Of a stretch of 64,000 nucleotides of DNA, positions 50,239-58,702 are shown piece by piece. Below the pieces are notes generated by a model. That model made no database searches and was not told the DNA's origin. It saw only the letters and a program-made list of their open reading frames with translations. Source of the stretch: DASZUK01 sp963844575 (GTDB lineage: Bacteria > Actinomycetota > Acidimicrobiia > Acidimicrobiales > RAAP-2); the NCBI GenBank assembly GCA_963844575.1, contig CAWJOU010000005.1, positions 2,790,001 to 2,854,000 on the forward strand, in the 5' to 3' direction. How positions within the stretch are numbered: the stretch's first letter is position 1; every line of letters begins with the position of its first letter. The translations under genes were made by a program, and so were the position numbers.

Positions 50239-52608
50239 CTACGCCGCCGCGGCCTCGACCGTCGGCCCGACGACCGGCGCAGCCGAAGCATCGCCGGCGT
50301 CGAGGGCCGGGGCGAGGACGTCGGCGATCGACTCGGCCAGGTGGAACGTCATGACCTCGCGGACCTCGTCGGGGACGTCCTCGAGATCCGGACCGTTGCG
50401 AGCGGGCAGGACGACCTCGGTCAGCCCGGCCCGGTGGGCGGCCAGCACCTTCTGCTTGACGCCACCGATCGGCAGCACGCGGCCCTGCAGCGTCACCTCG
50501 CCGGTCATGCCGACGGCGGACCGGACCGGCACGTCGCGGAGCAGGCTGACGAGCGCGGTCGTCATCGTCACCCCGGCGGACGGCCCGTCCTTGGGCACCG
50601 CGCCGGCCGGGACGTGGACGTGGAACCGCTTCCCCGCGAACGACGTCGGGTCGACGCCGAGCTCGGCCGCGTGCGACCGGACGTACGAGAGGGCGATCTC
50701 GGCCGACTCCTTCATGACGTCGCCCAACTGCCCGGTCAGGGTGAGCCCTTCCGGACCGTCGGACACGGTCGCCTCGACGAACAGCACGTCGCCACCGGCG
50801 CCGGTGACGGCCAACCCGGTCACCACGCCGGGCACGCTCGTCCGGTCGGCGGCCTCGAAGAAGAACCGCGCCCGACCGAGCCAGCCCCGGACGTCGTCGG
50901 CATCGACGGCGACCGGCGCGGTCCGCTCACCGGCGGCCAGCTTCGTCGCCACCTTGCGCAACAGCCGACCGAGCTCCCGCTCCAGCGAGCGGACCCCGGC
51001 CTCCCGGGTGTAGTCGGCGACGATCGTCCGCAGGGCGTCGTCGGTGATCTCGACCTCGTCCGGACGCAGCGCGGCCCGGCCGAGCTGCCGACCCACCAGG
51101 TGATGCCGGGCGATGGCCACCTTCTCGGCTTCCGTGTACCCGTCGAGCCGGATGACCTCCATCCGGTCCAACAGCGGCCCGGGGATGGTGTCGACGACGT
51201 TGGCCGTGGCGATGAACAGCACCCGCGACAGGTCGAGGTCGACCTCGAGGTAGTGGTCTCGGAACGTGTGGTTCTGCGCCGGGTCGAGCACCTCGAGGAG
51301 GGCCGACGACGGGTCGCCCCGGAAGTCCGTCCCCAACTTGTCGACCTCGTCCAAGACGATGACCGGGTTCATCGTGCCGGCCTCCCGCAGCGCCCGCACG
51401 AGCCGGCCGGGCTGGGCGCCGACGTACGTCCGCCGGTGGCCCCGGATCTCGGCCTCGTCTCGGACACCGCCCAAGGCCACCCGGACAAACTTACGTCCCA
51501 GGGCCCGAGCCACTGACTCGCCCAACGAGGTCTTGCCGACCCCCGGCGGGCCGACGAGGGCCAGGATGGCCCCCGCGCCGCGCCCGTCGACCGGCGCCAG
51601 GCCCCGTTCGGCCTGCAGCTTGCGGACGGCGAGATGCTCGAGGATGCGGTCCTTCACGTCGCGCAACCCGTCGTGGTCCTCGTCGAGGATGGCCGCGGCT
51701 TCCGCCACGTCCAGCCGGTCGTCGGACTCGACGCCCCACGGGAGCTCGAGCACGGTGTCCAGCCACGTCCGGATCCAGCCGTTCTCCGGGCTCTGGTCGC
51801 TCGTGCGCTCCAACCGGTCGACCTCCCGGTCGACCGCGGTGCGGACGTGCTCGGGCAGATCGCGTTCGGCCACCTTCGACCGGTAGTCGTCGGGATCGTC
51901 GTCGGCGCCGCTCCCCGAGAGCTCGCCGAGCTCCTTGCGGATGGCATCGAGCTGGCGCCGGAGCAGGAACTCCCGCTGCGTCTTCTCCATCCCCTCCTCG
52001 ACGTCCGTCTTGATCCGCTCCCGCAGGGCCAGGTCGGCCAGCGTGTCCCGGGCCCAACCGAGGACGAGCCGTAGCCGGGCCTCGACGTCGAGGGTCTCCA
52101 AGATCTCGACCTTCTGGGCCAGCGACAGGTCCGGCGAGTAGCCGGCGACGTCGGCCAGCCGGCCGGGGTCGGTCACCTCGCGGAGCTGCGCGGCCACCCG
52201 GCCGGCCCCCCGGCCGAGCAGGATGTTCTCCAGCACCGCCCGGTACTCCCGAGCCAGATCGACCGCGACCGCCGTCGGCTCGCCGTCGTCGAGCACCTCG
52301 GCCTCGACCCAGAGGGCCGTGCCCGTCCCGGGCACGCCGGTGCCGATCGACGCCCGCTGGTCACCGCGGACGGCGATCGCCGGCAGACCGCCCGGCAGCT
52401 CTCCCTGCTCGGTCACCTCGGCGACGACGCCGACCGACGCGTAGCGGGCGTCGATGTGCGGGACCAGCAGCAGCCGGCCACCGGCCGACCCGGCGGCCTC
52501 CGCGGCCGCCCGGGCCTCGTCGGACTCGAGGGCCAGCGTGAAGACCATCCCCGGCAGGACGACGCCGGACGTCAGCGGGAGCAGCGGCAAGGTCAAGTTT
52601 TCGGTCAC
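50239..52608 (-). CDS. lon: Lon ATP-dependent protease
   Basis: A 789-residue LonA-type AAA+ serine protease: N-terminal substrate domain (LPLLPLTSGVVLPGMVFTLAL), Walker A VGPPGVGKTSLGESVARALGRKF, sensor/arginine-finger region YVGAQPGRLVRALREAG and DEVDKLGTDFRGDPSSALLEVLDPAQN, and the protease dyad with serine in PKDGPSAGVTMTTAL and lysine in IGGVKQKVLAAHRAGL. It degrades misfolded and regulatory proteins. GTG 52608 has a GGAGGAACC site; the open frame before it is not protein-like. No HspR/HAIR or CIRCE element was found in the 137-bp upstream gap. Confidence 0.95.
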   Translation of the reverse strand: MTENLTLPLLPLTSGVVLPGMVFTLALESDEARAAAEAAGSAGGRLLLVPHIDARYASVGVVAEVTEQGELPGGLPAIAVRGDQRASIGTGVPGTGTALWVEAEVLDDGEPTAVAVDLAREYRAVLENILLGRGAGRVAAQLREVTDPGRLADVAGYSPDLSLAQKVEILETLDVEARLRLVLGWARDTLADLALRERIKTDVEEGMEKTQREFLLRRQLDAIRKELGELSGSGADDDPDDYRSKVAERDLPEHVRTAVDREVDRLERTSDQSPENGWIRTWLDTVLELPWGVESDDRLDVAEAAAILDEDHDGLRDVKDRILEHLAVRKLQAERGLAPVDGRGAGAILALVGPPGVGKTSLGESVARALGRKFVRVALGGVRDEAEIRGHRRTYVGAQPGRLVRALREAGTMNPVIVLDEVDKLGTDFRGDPSSALLEVLDPAQNHTFRDHYLEVDLDLSRVLFIATANVVDTIPGPLLDRMEVIRLDGYTEAEKVAIARHHLVGRQLGRAALRPDEVEITDDALRTIVADYTREAGVRSLERELGRLLRKVATKLAAGERTAPVAVDADDVRGWLGRARFFFEAADRTSVPGVVTGLAVTGAGGDVLFVEATVSDGPEGLTLTGQLGDVMKESAEIALSYVRSHAAELGVDPTSFAGKRFHVHVPAGAVPKDGPSAGVTMTTALVSLLRDVPVRSAVGMTGEVTLQGRVLPIGGVKQKVLAAHRAGLTEVVLPARNGPDLEDVPDEVREVMTFHLAESIADVLAPALDAGDASAAPVVGPTVEAAAA

Positions 52609-52745
52609 GGTTCCTCCGTTCGGGGCCGCTTCGGTACGGGTAGAAGAACGCCCATACGGGGGGCGGGTATTCCCCGACGAGAAAGCCCGGCTCACCTGGC
52701 ATATTTGGGTTCGGTCGCCGGAGGGCCCGGAGAGCACGGAGGGGC

Positions 52746-53828
52746 ATGAACCCGATCGAGAAGGTGGCGAGACGGATCGACCGAGCCCAGCAGGGCTTCG
52801 CCCCCGCGGCGTTCGGGTTCGGCGTCGTCAAGAAGTTCGGTGACGACCGGGCCGGCTCGCTCGCCGCGTTGATCGCCTACTACGGCTTCCTCTCGCTCTT
52901 CCCGCTCCTCCTCCTGCTCGTCACCATCCTCGGCATCGTCGCCGGCGGCAACTCATCGTTCGCCCACAGCGTCGAGCACTCCGCCCTGGCCCAATTCCCG
53001 GTCATCGGGACACAGCTCGGGAAGAACATCACCGCTCTCCACGACAACAGCGTCCCCGGCCTCGTCGTCGGGATCCTGGGCCTCATCTGGGGCAGCCAGG
53101 GGGCCATCCAGGCCGGCCAGTACGCCATGGCCGAGGTCTGGAACGTCCCCGGCGTGGTCCGGCCCAACTTCTGGTCCCGGCTGATCCGGACCCTGCTGAT
53201 GATGGCCGTGATCGGGATCTTCCTCGTCATCAGCACCTTCGTCACCGGGTTCGCCAGCTTCGGCCACAACGAGCCGTTGATCACCCAGATCGGGGCCGTG
53301 GCCCTCTCCCTGGTCCTCAACGTCCTCCTCTACGTGGTGGCCTTCCGCCTGCTGACCCCCAAGCAAGTGGGCCATGTCGGCCTCCTCCTCGGCGCCGTGC
53401 TCGGCGGCATCGGGTGGACCGTCCTGCAGCTCGCCGGCACCGTCCTGGTCGACCACACCCTCCGGAACGCCAGCCACCTGTACGGGTTCTTCGCCATCGT
53501 CCTCGGCCTGATCGCCTGGATCTACCTCGGAGCCGAGATGACGCTCTACGTGGCCGAGGTCAACGTCGTCCGGGCCCGGCACCTGTGGCCCCGCAGTATG
53601 GTCCAGCCGCCGCTGACCGCGGCCGACCGCGAGGTCCTGGAGGCCATCGCCAAGCAGGACAAGCGCCGGCCCGAGCAGCACGTGAGCGTCCGCTTCCGGG
53701 CACCCGACGAGCCCGAGCCGAGCGGCGGGTCCGAGAAGCCCGGCGAGGCCGAGCCGGCGGACGGGTCCAAAGAGACGAGCGGCTCCGGACAGCCCGACGG
53801 CTCCGGACAGTCGGTGGAGTCCGGTTGA
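52746..53828 (+). CDS. YihY/BrkB family membrane protein
   Basis: A 360-residue protein with six hydrophobic segments typical of the family once annotated as ribonuclease BN: RAGSLAALIAYYGFLSLFPLLLLLVTILGIV, the GLVVGILGLIWGSQGAIQA stretch, WSRLIRTLLMMAVIGIFLVISTFV, and the LYGFFAIVLGLIAWIYLGAEMTLYVAEVNVV ending. Function in the membrane is undefined. The last 60 residues are a Gly/Ser/Pro/Glu tail of GSGQ-type repeats. GGAGGGG before ATG 52746. Divergent from lon. Confidence 0.9.
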   Translation: MNPIEKVARRIDRAQQGFAPAAFGFGVVKKFGDDRAGSLAALIAYYGFLSLFPLLLLLVTILGIVAGGNSSFAHSVEHSALAQFPVIGTQLGKNITALHDNSVPGLVVGILGLIWGSQGAIQAGQYAMAEVWNVPGVVRPNFWSRLIRTLLMMAVIGIFLVISTFVTGFASFGHNEPLITQIGAVALSLVLNVLLYVVAFRLLTPKQVGHVGLLLGAVLGGIGWTVLQLAGTVLVDHTLRNASHLYGFFAIVLGLIAWIYLGAEMTLYVAEVNVVRARHLWPRSMVQPPLTAADREVLEAIAKQDKRRPEQHVSVRFRAPDEPEPSGGSEKPGEAEPADGSKETSGSGQPDGSGQSVESG

Positions 53829-53831
53829 CGG

Positions 53832-54620
53832 CTACCAGGTGATGTCGAGGGCCTGGCGCATGGCGTCCTCGAACGACCGGTCGTCGAGGGCCCGCCGGGT
53901 GGCCAGGATCGTCTCGGCGTCCTGGCCGACCTCCACCCGGAGCGGCGTCCGCGGGTCGCCGATGGCCTCGGCGATCGCGGTGGCCACCGTCTCGGGGCCG
54001 GGGCGGCCGCCGGGCCCGGTCAGCTTGGCGTCGGTCCCGTCCCATTGGGCCCGGAGCTCGTCGTAGTCGGCCGGTCCGGGGTGCGGCTGGTCGCTTTTCA
54101 TCCCCGGGGCGACGTAGCCGGGCTGGACGACGACGACCCGGATCCCGAAGTGGCCGAGCTCGTAGTGGAGCGTGTCCGACAGCGCTTCGAGCGCGTGCTT
54201 CGACGCGGCGTAGGCCCCCTCCAGCGGGGTGGCGACGCGGCCTTGGACGGAGCTGACGTTGACGATGATCCCGCGGCCGCGCCGCCGCCAGGCGGCGAGC
54301 ACCGGCTGGACGACCCGGAGCGCACCGACGGCATTGGTGTCGATGACTCGGGCCAGCACGTCGAGCGGGTAGTCCTCCAGCGGGCCGGCGGGGTTGAGGG
54401 CCGCGTTGTTGACGATGACGTCGAGCTCACCGGCCGCCGCGTGGACGGCCCGGACCGAGTCGGCGTCCGTCACGTCGAGGGCCAGCCGCTGGGCGACGTC
54501 GAAGTCGGCGAGGACCGAGACGTCGCGAGCGGTGGCGACGACGTCGTGACCGCGGGCGGTCAGCTCCCGCGCCGTGGCCGCCCCGATGGCCCGGCCGGCG
54601 CCGGTGATGAGCACGCGCAT
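53832..54620 (-). CDS. Short-chain dehydrogenase/reductase
   Basis: A 262-residue classical SDR: nucleotide motif TGAGRAIG at residues 6-13, VNNAALNPAG, catalytic serine in NVSSVQGR and the YAASK tetrad, then VVVVQPGYV. It would oxidise or reduce a carbonyl/alcohol pair with NAD(P). ATG 54620 is preceded at six bases by TACACT, so the message may be leaderless. Divergent from the frameshifted PPOX gene. Confidence 0.9.
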   Translation of the reverse strand: MRVLITGAGRAIGAATARELTARGHDVVATARDVSVLADFDVAQRLALDVTDADSVRAVHAAAGELDVIVNNAALNPAGPLEDYPLDVLARVIDTNAVGALRVVQPVLAAWRRRGRGIIVNVSSVQGRVATPLEGAYAASKHALEALSDTLHYELGHFGIRVVVVQPGYVAPGMKSDQPHPGPADYDELRAQWDGTDAKLTGPGGRPGPETVATAIAEAIGDPRTPLRVEVGQDAETILATRRALDDRSFEDAMRQALDITW

Positions 54621-54626
54621 CCCCGG

Positions 54627-54636
54627 AGTGTACGGT
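54627..54636. promoter_or_regulatory. Overlapping divergent -10 elements for the SDR and PPOX genes
   Basis: The minus-strand TACACT (54627-54632, six bases before the SDR ATG) shares two bases with the plus-strand TACGGT (54631-54636, ten bases before the PPOX ATG). The two transcripts would compete for polymerase. Neither has an obvious -35 box. Confidence 0.45.
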
Positions 54637-54646
54637 CGGCGGTGCC

Positions 54647-55050
54647 ATGTTCGACGACATCGAGCTCGCCTACCTGCGGTCCCAACCACTCGCCGGCTGG
54701 CGACGGTCGGACCGGACGGGCAGCCGGACAACTCGCCGGTCGGCTTCGAGCTCGACGACGACGTCTTTTGGATCGGCGGCTTCGACGTCCCGGCGACCCG
54801 CAAGTACCGCAACGTCGTCGCCGGCGCCACGTTGGCCGCGCTGGTCATCGACGACCTCGAGTCCGTCGAGCCGTGGCGGCCGCGCGGCATCCGCGTCTAC
54901 GGCACCGTCGACGTCGTCGACCGGCAGGGCCGGTTCGGCTCCGCGCCGTACCTGCGGCTCACGCCGACGGTGACGTGGAGCTGGGCGCTCGAGGTTCCCT
55001 TCGGCGGTCCCGACAGCCCGCCATCACGCAAGCGGACGGTCTGGCGCTGA
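54647..55050 (+). pseudogene. PPOX-class F420-dependent oxidoreductase, frameshifted near its N-terminus
   Basis: The start MFDDIELAYLRSQPL matches small F420-binding split-barrel oxidoreductases, but family homology then continues in another frame from about 54696: LATVGPDGQPDNSPVGFELDDDVFWIGG, TRKYRNVVAGATLAALVIDD, VEPWRPRGIRVYGTVDVVD, ending at 55050. Adding one base near 54691-54697 restores a protein of about 135 residues. Either decay or a sequencing error. The last 27 bp overlap the convergent SDR gene. Confidence 0.85.
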
Positions 55051-55908
55051 GCCGACCAGCGTCTCGCTGACCGCCCAGAGCCGCCGGGCGGCGTCGGCAT
55101 CCCGGGCCGCGGCCGACGGCTCCCGGGCCCGGCACTTGACGAAGTAGCGACCGGTGACGTCGGCGACGGCCGGTGACGACGCCAGGTAGACCGACGTCAC
55201 CGCCCCCCGCTCGGCGCTGAGGACGAACGGCTTGATGACCTTCACGCCGAAGGCCAGCCAGCCGCGGGTGTCGCCGTCGCGGCCGTAGCCGGTGGCCACC
55301 GTCCCCGGATGGAGGCAGTTGGCCGTCACGCCCGTGCCGTCCAAGCGGCGGGCCAGCTCGGTGGTGAAGAGGATGTTGGCCAACTTCGACGCACCGTAGG
55401 CCGGGAGCGCCCGGTAGTGGTTCGTCGATTGGAGGTCGTCGAAGTCGAGGCCGTGCCGTGCCGCCTGGTGGGCGGTCGACGCCACGGTGACCACCCGGGC
55501 CGGCGCCGACGCCTCCAGACGGTCGCGCAGCCGCTCGGTCAACATGAACGGCCCGAGATGGTTGATGGCGAACGTCGCCTCGTAGCCGTCGACGGTCTCT
55601 TGCCGATCAGTCAGGACCAACCCGGCGTTGTTGACGAGGACGTCGAGCCGGGGGCAACGGTCGAGGATGGCGGCCGCCCCCTCCCGGACCGACGCCAGGC
55701 GGCCCAGGTCGAAGACGACCAGGTCGACCCGGTCGCTGCCACTCCGCCGTCGGACGTCGGCCAGCGCGGCCGCGCCCCGTCCCCGGTCCCGGGCGGTGAT
55801 GACCGTGTCCGCCCCCGCCCCCGCCAGGGCCACCGCCGTCTCCAGGCCGATGCCCGAGCTACCCCCGGTGATGACCACCGTCTTGCCGGTCATGTCGGCG
55901 ACGTCCAT
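55024..55908 (-). CDS. SDR-family oxidoreductase (retinol-dehydrogenase-like)
   Basis: A 294-residue SDR: VITGGSSGIGLETAVALAGAGADTVITARD, LDVLVNNAGLVL, INHLGPFMLTERL, and YGASKLANILFTTELARRL followed by CLHPGTVATGYGRDG. The pattern resembles RDH/WWOX-like bacterial SDRs. The catalytic serine lies in VASTAHQA. ATG 55908; ten bases upstream is a run of purines acting as a ribosome-binding site. Substrate unknown. Confidence 0.9.
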   Translation of the reverse strand: MDVADMTGKTVVITGGSSGIGLETAVALAGAGADTVITARDRGRGAAALADVRRRSGSDRVDLVVFDLGRLASVREGAAAILDRCPRLDVLVNNAGLVLTDRQETVDGYEATFAINHLGPFMLTERLRDRLEASAPARVVTVASTAHQAARHGLDFDDLQSTNHYRALPAYGASKLANILFTTELARRLDGTGVTANCLHPGTVATGYGRDGDTRGWLAFGVKVIKPFVLSAERGAVTSVYLASSPAVADVTGRYFVKCRAREPSAAARDADAARRLWAVSETLVGSAPDRPLA

Positions 55909-56029
55909 CGCCTCCCCCCTTCGTCGTTACGCATCCTCCAGCGCAGCCGCTCCTGAGAAGCCTGCCACGCTCCCCCGCCGCTGGTCGACGGTGACGAACA
56001 GCCCGTTCCCGGCCATGCAGCGGCGAGGC

Positions 56030-56035
56030 TACCGT
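56030..56035 (+). promoter_or_regulatory. Leaderless-type -10 element (TACCGT) for the methyltransferase
   Basis: TACCGT lies seven bases before ATG 56043, with no ribosome-binding site between them. Confidence 0.45.
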
Positions 56036-56042
56036 CGGCGCC

Positions 56043-56942
56043 ATGTCCGAGCCGACCCCCGTCGATCGACCGCTGTCCGAGCTGAGCGCCGAGGAGAAGG
56101 CCGCCCGCTCCGGCGTCTTCGGGGACGTCGCCGCCCACTACGAGCGGTTCCGGCCGGGGCCGCTGGCGGCCGCGGTCGACTGGTTCCTGCCCGAACGGGT
56201 CCACCGGGTGGTCGACCTGGGGGCCGGGACCGGCGCGCTCTCCCGTCTGCTCGTCGACCGGGCCGACGAGGTCGTCGCCGTCGAGCCGGACGAGCGCATG
56301 CGGGCCGTGCTGGCCGACGAGGTGCCGGAGATCCGGGTGGTCGACGGCCGGGGCGAGACGACCGGTCTGCCCGACGACAGTGCCGACGCGGTGCTCGCGT
56401 CGTCGTCGTGGCACTGGATGGACCCGGCCCGGGCGCTGGCCGAGGCCGCCCGGATCCTCGTCCCCGGCGGGACGCTCGGCGCCGTCTGGTCCGGCCCCGA
56501 CCCCGATGGCGCGTTCGTCGCCCAAGCCCGCGCCCTGCTGTCACGGGGAGCACCCACCGGTGGCGACGGTGACGGCGACGGCCGGAGCGGCGAGAGTGGC
56601 GGCGAGCGCGGTGACGGCGACCGAGGTGGGTCCGACGCCGAGCTGGCATCGGTCGTGAACGGCGACGGCAACCGGCCGGTCTCGGCGCTCGAGGTCCCCG
56701 ACGACGGGCCGTTCCCCCGACCGGACCACGAGGTCATCCGGTGGGACGTCGCTCTCGACGCGGACGACATCGTCGGCCTGCTCGGCACGTTCAGCTGGGT
56801 CATCACCATGCCCGAGGCCGCCCGCCAACGCGTCTTCGACCAGGCCCGGCGGCTGCTGCGCGAGCACCTGGGCGTCGAAGGCGACGTCACGGTCGACGTC
56901 GGCTTCCGGGCCGAGTGCTGGAGGACCCGCTACCCCCGTTGA
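56043..56942 (+). CDS. Class I SAM-dependent methyltransferase
   Basis: A 299-residue methyltransferase of the UbiE/COQ5-like type: motif I VVDLGAGTGALSRLL near residue 57, motif II VAVEPDERM, VLASSSWHWMDPARALAEAARILVPGGTLGAVW. A 60-residue low-complexity insertion (GDGDGRSGESGGERGDGD) interrupts the C-terminal half and is not part of the fold. The motif HWMD resembles trans-aconitate methyltransferase-like proteins, but the substrate is unknown. Confidence 0.88.
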   Translation: MSEPTPVDRPLSELSAEEKAARSGVFGDVAAHYERFRPGPLAAAVDWFLPERVHRVVDLGAGTGALSRLLVDRADEVVAVEPDERMRAVLADEVPEIRVVDGRGETTGLPDDSADAVLASSSWHWMDPARALAEAARILVPGGTLGAVWSGPDPDGAFVAQARALLSRGAPTGGDGDGDGRSGESGGERGDGDRGGSDAELASVVNGDGNRPVSALEVPDDGPFPRPDHEVIRWDVALDADDIVGLLGTFSWVITMPEAARQRVFDQARRLLREHLGVEGDVTVDVGFRAECWRTRYPR

Positions 56943-57001
56943 GACGGATTTCGGCGGGGGTGGCTTGGCGACGGCCCCCGGCGCGGGAAAGATGGGGGGC
57001 C

Positions 57002-57328
57002 ATGACGGTCATCCGCATCAACGCCATCACCGTGGCCGCCGGGAGCGGCGACGAGCTCGCCCGCCGGTTCGCGGCTCGGGCCGGTGCGGTCGACGACGCG
57101 CCGGGCTTCGAGGGCTTCGAGCTGCTCCGCCCGACCGACGACCGGGACACCTGGCTGGTCGTCACCCGCTGGCGGGACGACGAGTCCTTTCAGGCGTGGA
57201 CGAGGTCGCCGGCGTTCGCCCACGGCCACCGGCACGCCGGCGAGCCGGCCGGCCAGGACGGCAACGGCGAGCCCCGTCCGGTAGCCAACCACAGCGAGCT
57301 GTGGTCGTACGACGTGGTCACCCTTTGA
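57002..57328 (+). CDS. Antibiotic-biosynthesis-monooxygenase fold protein, possible IsdG/MhuD-like haem-degrading enzyme
   Basis: A 108-residue ferredoxin-like fold protein: VIRINAITVAAGSGDELARRFAARAGAVDDAPGFEGFELLRP and TWLVVTRWRDDESFQAWTRSPAFAHGH. N7 and W66 occupy the positions of the catalytic Asn and Trp of MhuD, and a histidine (74 or 76) follows, giving the N-W-H set of IsdG-type haem oxygenases. It would open the haem ring to release iron. ATG 57002 fits the family length. Confidence 0.82.
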   Translation: MTVIRINAITVAAGSGDELARRFAARAGAVDDAPGFEGFELLRPTDDRDTWLVVTRWRDDESFQAWTRSPAFAHGHRHAGEPAGQDGNGEPRPVANHSELWSYDVVTL

Positions 57329-57363
57329 CCAGGACGACGTCTGCGGCCAGTCGGGCGGCTGGG

Positions 57364-57855
57364 TCAGACGCGCCCGGGGAGATAGACCCGGGCCTTCCAC
57401 GAGCCGGTCAGGTCGGTTGCGACCAGGGCGGTGCCGGCTCGCAGCGCCCAGTCGAGCACCGTCGAGTCGGCGACGACGTCGGGGACGATCACGACGAGAC
57501 CCCGGCGAGCGTGGTCCTGGCGGACCCGCCAGCCGCCGGGAAGGGGGACCCCGACCTCGCGGAGCTGGGTCACCGCGTGCCGGCCCTTCGGGTGCAGCAC
57601 CCCGACGGTGACCTCGTCACCCGGATGGCGGCCGCCTCGCGGCGGCATCCACGTGCACATCGTGACCAGTGGTCGGGCGGAGCCGAAGAGCGACGAGAAG
57701 ACCGACGGCGACGGCGGGTCGTCGTCCTCGTCGCCGGAGATCCCGGGCATCAGGTTGATCCAGCCGTCGCGGGCGTCCCGCAGGTGCGCCATCCAGCCGA
57801 CCACCGGTTCGGGTTGGCCGGGCGTGAACTCGATCTCCTGGGTCTGGCGGGCCAT
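57364..57855 (-). CDS. Conserved-looking hypothetical protein
   Basis: A 163-residue soluble protein with no membrane span or named motif that I recognise. Notable segments: EPVVGWMAHLRDARDGWINLMPGI, the acidic DEDDDPPSPS linker, VTMCTWMPPRGG, and GLVVIVPDVVADSTVLDWALRAG. Codon use and composition are like neighbouring genes. It is on the same strand as the UspA gene, three bases downstream, so probably cotranscribed with it. Confidence 0.72.
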   Translation of the reverse strand: MARQTQEIEFTPGQPEPVVGWMAHLRDARDGWINLMPGISGDEDDDPPSPSVFSSLFGSARPLVTMCTWMPPRGGRHPGDEVTVGVLHPKGRHAVTQLREVGVPLPGGWRVRQDHARRGLVVIVPDVVADSTVLDWALRAGTALVATDLTGSWKARVYLPGRV

Positions 57856-57858
57856 CGG

Positions 57859-58296
57859 TCAGGTCGTCTTGACGATGAGGACGTGGCAGGGGGCGCGCTG
57901 GGCCACCCGCTCGGGGACCGAATCGGTCTGGCGCCGAGCGCCCTGGAGCCCGCGGTTGCCGACGACGATCACGTCGGCCCCGGTCTGCTCGGCCACCGCC
58001 ACGAGGGCGTCGGTCGGGCCACCGACGACCGAGTGCCGCTCGACGTCGAGACCGGCCAGGGCCGGGTCCTCCACGGCCTCGTCGAGGACGGCCTCACTGG
58101 CCTCGTGCCAGTGGTTGCTCGTCGACCGGTACGGCGATCCGACCGCGACACCGGCTCCGCCCGGATCGGCGGGGTCCCGGTAGCCGTTGACGAGGTGCAG
58201 ACGACCGCCCATCTGGCGAGCCAGGTCGGCGGCGATCACCACGGCCCGTTTGGCCGTCTGCGAGCCGTCGGTGCCGACGACGATGGTCGAGAACAT
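57859..58296 (-). CDS. Universal stress protein (UspA family)
   Basis: A 145-residue single-domain UspA protein: TIVVGTDGSQTAKRAVVIAADLARQ, DVIVVGNRGLQGARRQTDSVPERVAQRAPCHVLIVK. The GNRG stretch corresponds to the ATP-binding G-2x-G-9x-G(S/T) loop, with SVP in the final position. A TAGCTT element lies eight bases before ATG 58296. It leads a two-gene unit. Confidence 0.92.
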   Translation of the reverse strand: MFSTIVVGTDGSQTAKRAVVIAADLARQMGGRLHLVNGYRDPADPGGAGVAVGSPYRSTSNHWHEASEAVLDEAVEDPALAGLDVERHSVVGGPTDALVAVAEQTGADVIVVGNRGLQGARRQTDSVPERVAQRAPCHVLIVKTT

Positions 58297-58478
58297 GATC
58301 GGGGAAGCTACAGGAGCCGGGACCGCCGGCGGGGGCTGTCGTCGGGAACTGCCCCGGCGTGGCCACGACGACCGGGAGTAGGGGCGGCCGCCACCGTTGT
58401 ATCAGTGGCCGTACCCGGCACCTCCAACAGGGTGGCCGCTACCGGTCGGTGCACATCACTGAAGCGAAGGAGGTGGCA

Positions 58479-58685
58479 ATGAGAGAGGTCGCGGCCTGCG
58501 AAGCGGCGTGCCGCCACGTCGACTGCAGCTTCTGCGGCGCTCCGGCCGGAGAGCTCTGCCAGAACCCCGACGGTGCCGTCCGCCCGACGATGTGGGCGCA
58601 CACGACGCGCCTGCTCACGTACCGTTCTCAGCACCATGCCGTGCCCCGCCGATGCCGGCGCGGCCGGCCGAGCTGGAAGCACTGA
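58479..58685 (+). CDS. Small zinc-binding protein (zinc-finger, phage-type)
   Basis: A 68-residue protein with C16-SF-C19-GAPAGEL-C27 and H41 (AHTTRLLTYR), the compact CxxC...C...H pattern found in small actinobacterial and mycobacteriophage zinc-finger proteins. A strong GGAGGTGGCA ribosome-binding site precedes ATG 58479. The C-terminus is basic. Nucleic-acid binding is possible but unproven. Confidence 0.78.
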   Translation: MREVAACEAACRHVDCSFCGAPAGELCQNPDGAVRPTMWAHTTRLLTYRSQHHAVPRRCRRGRPSWKH

Positions 58686-58702
58686 ACCAACCCCACGCGG
58701 CG

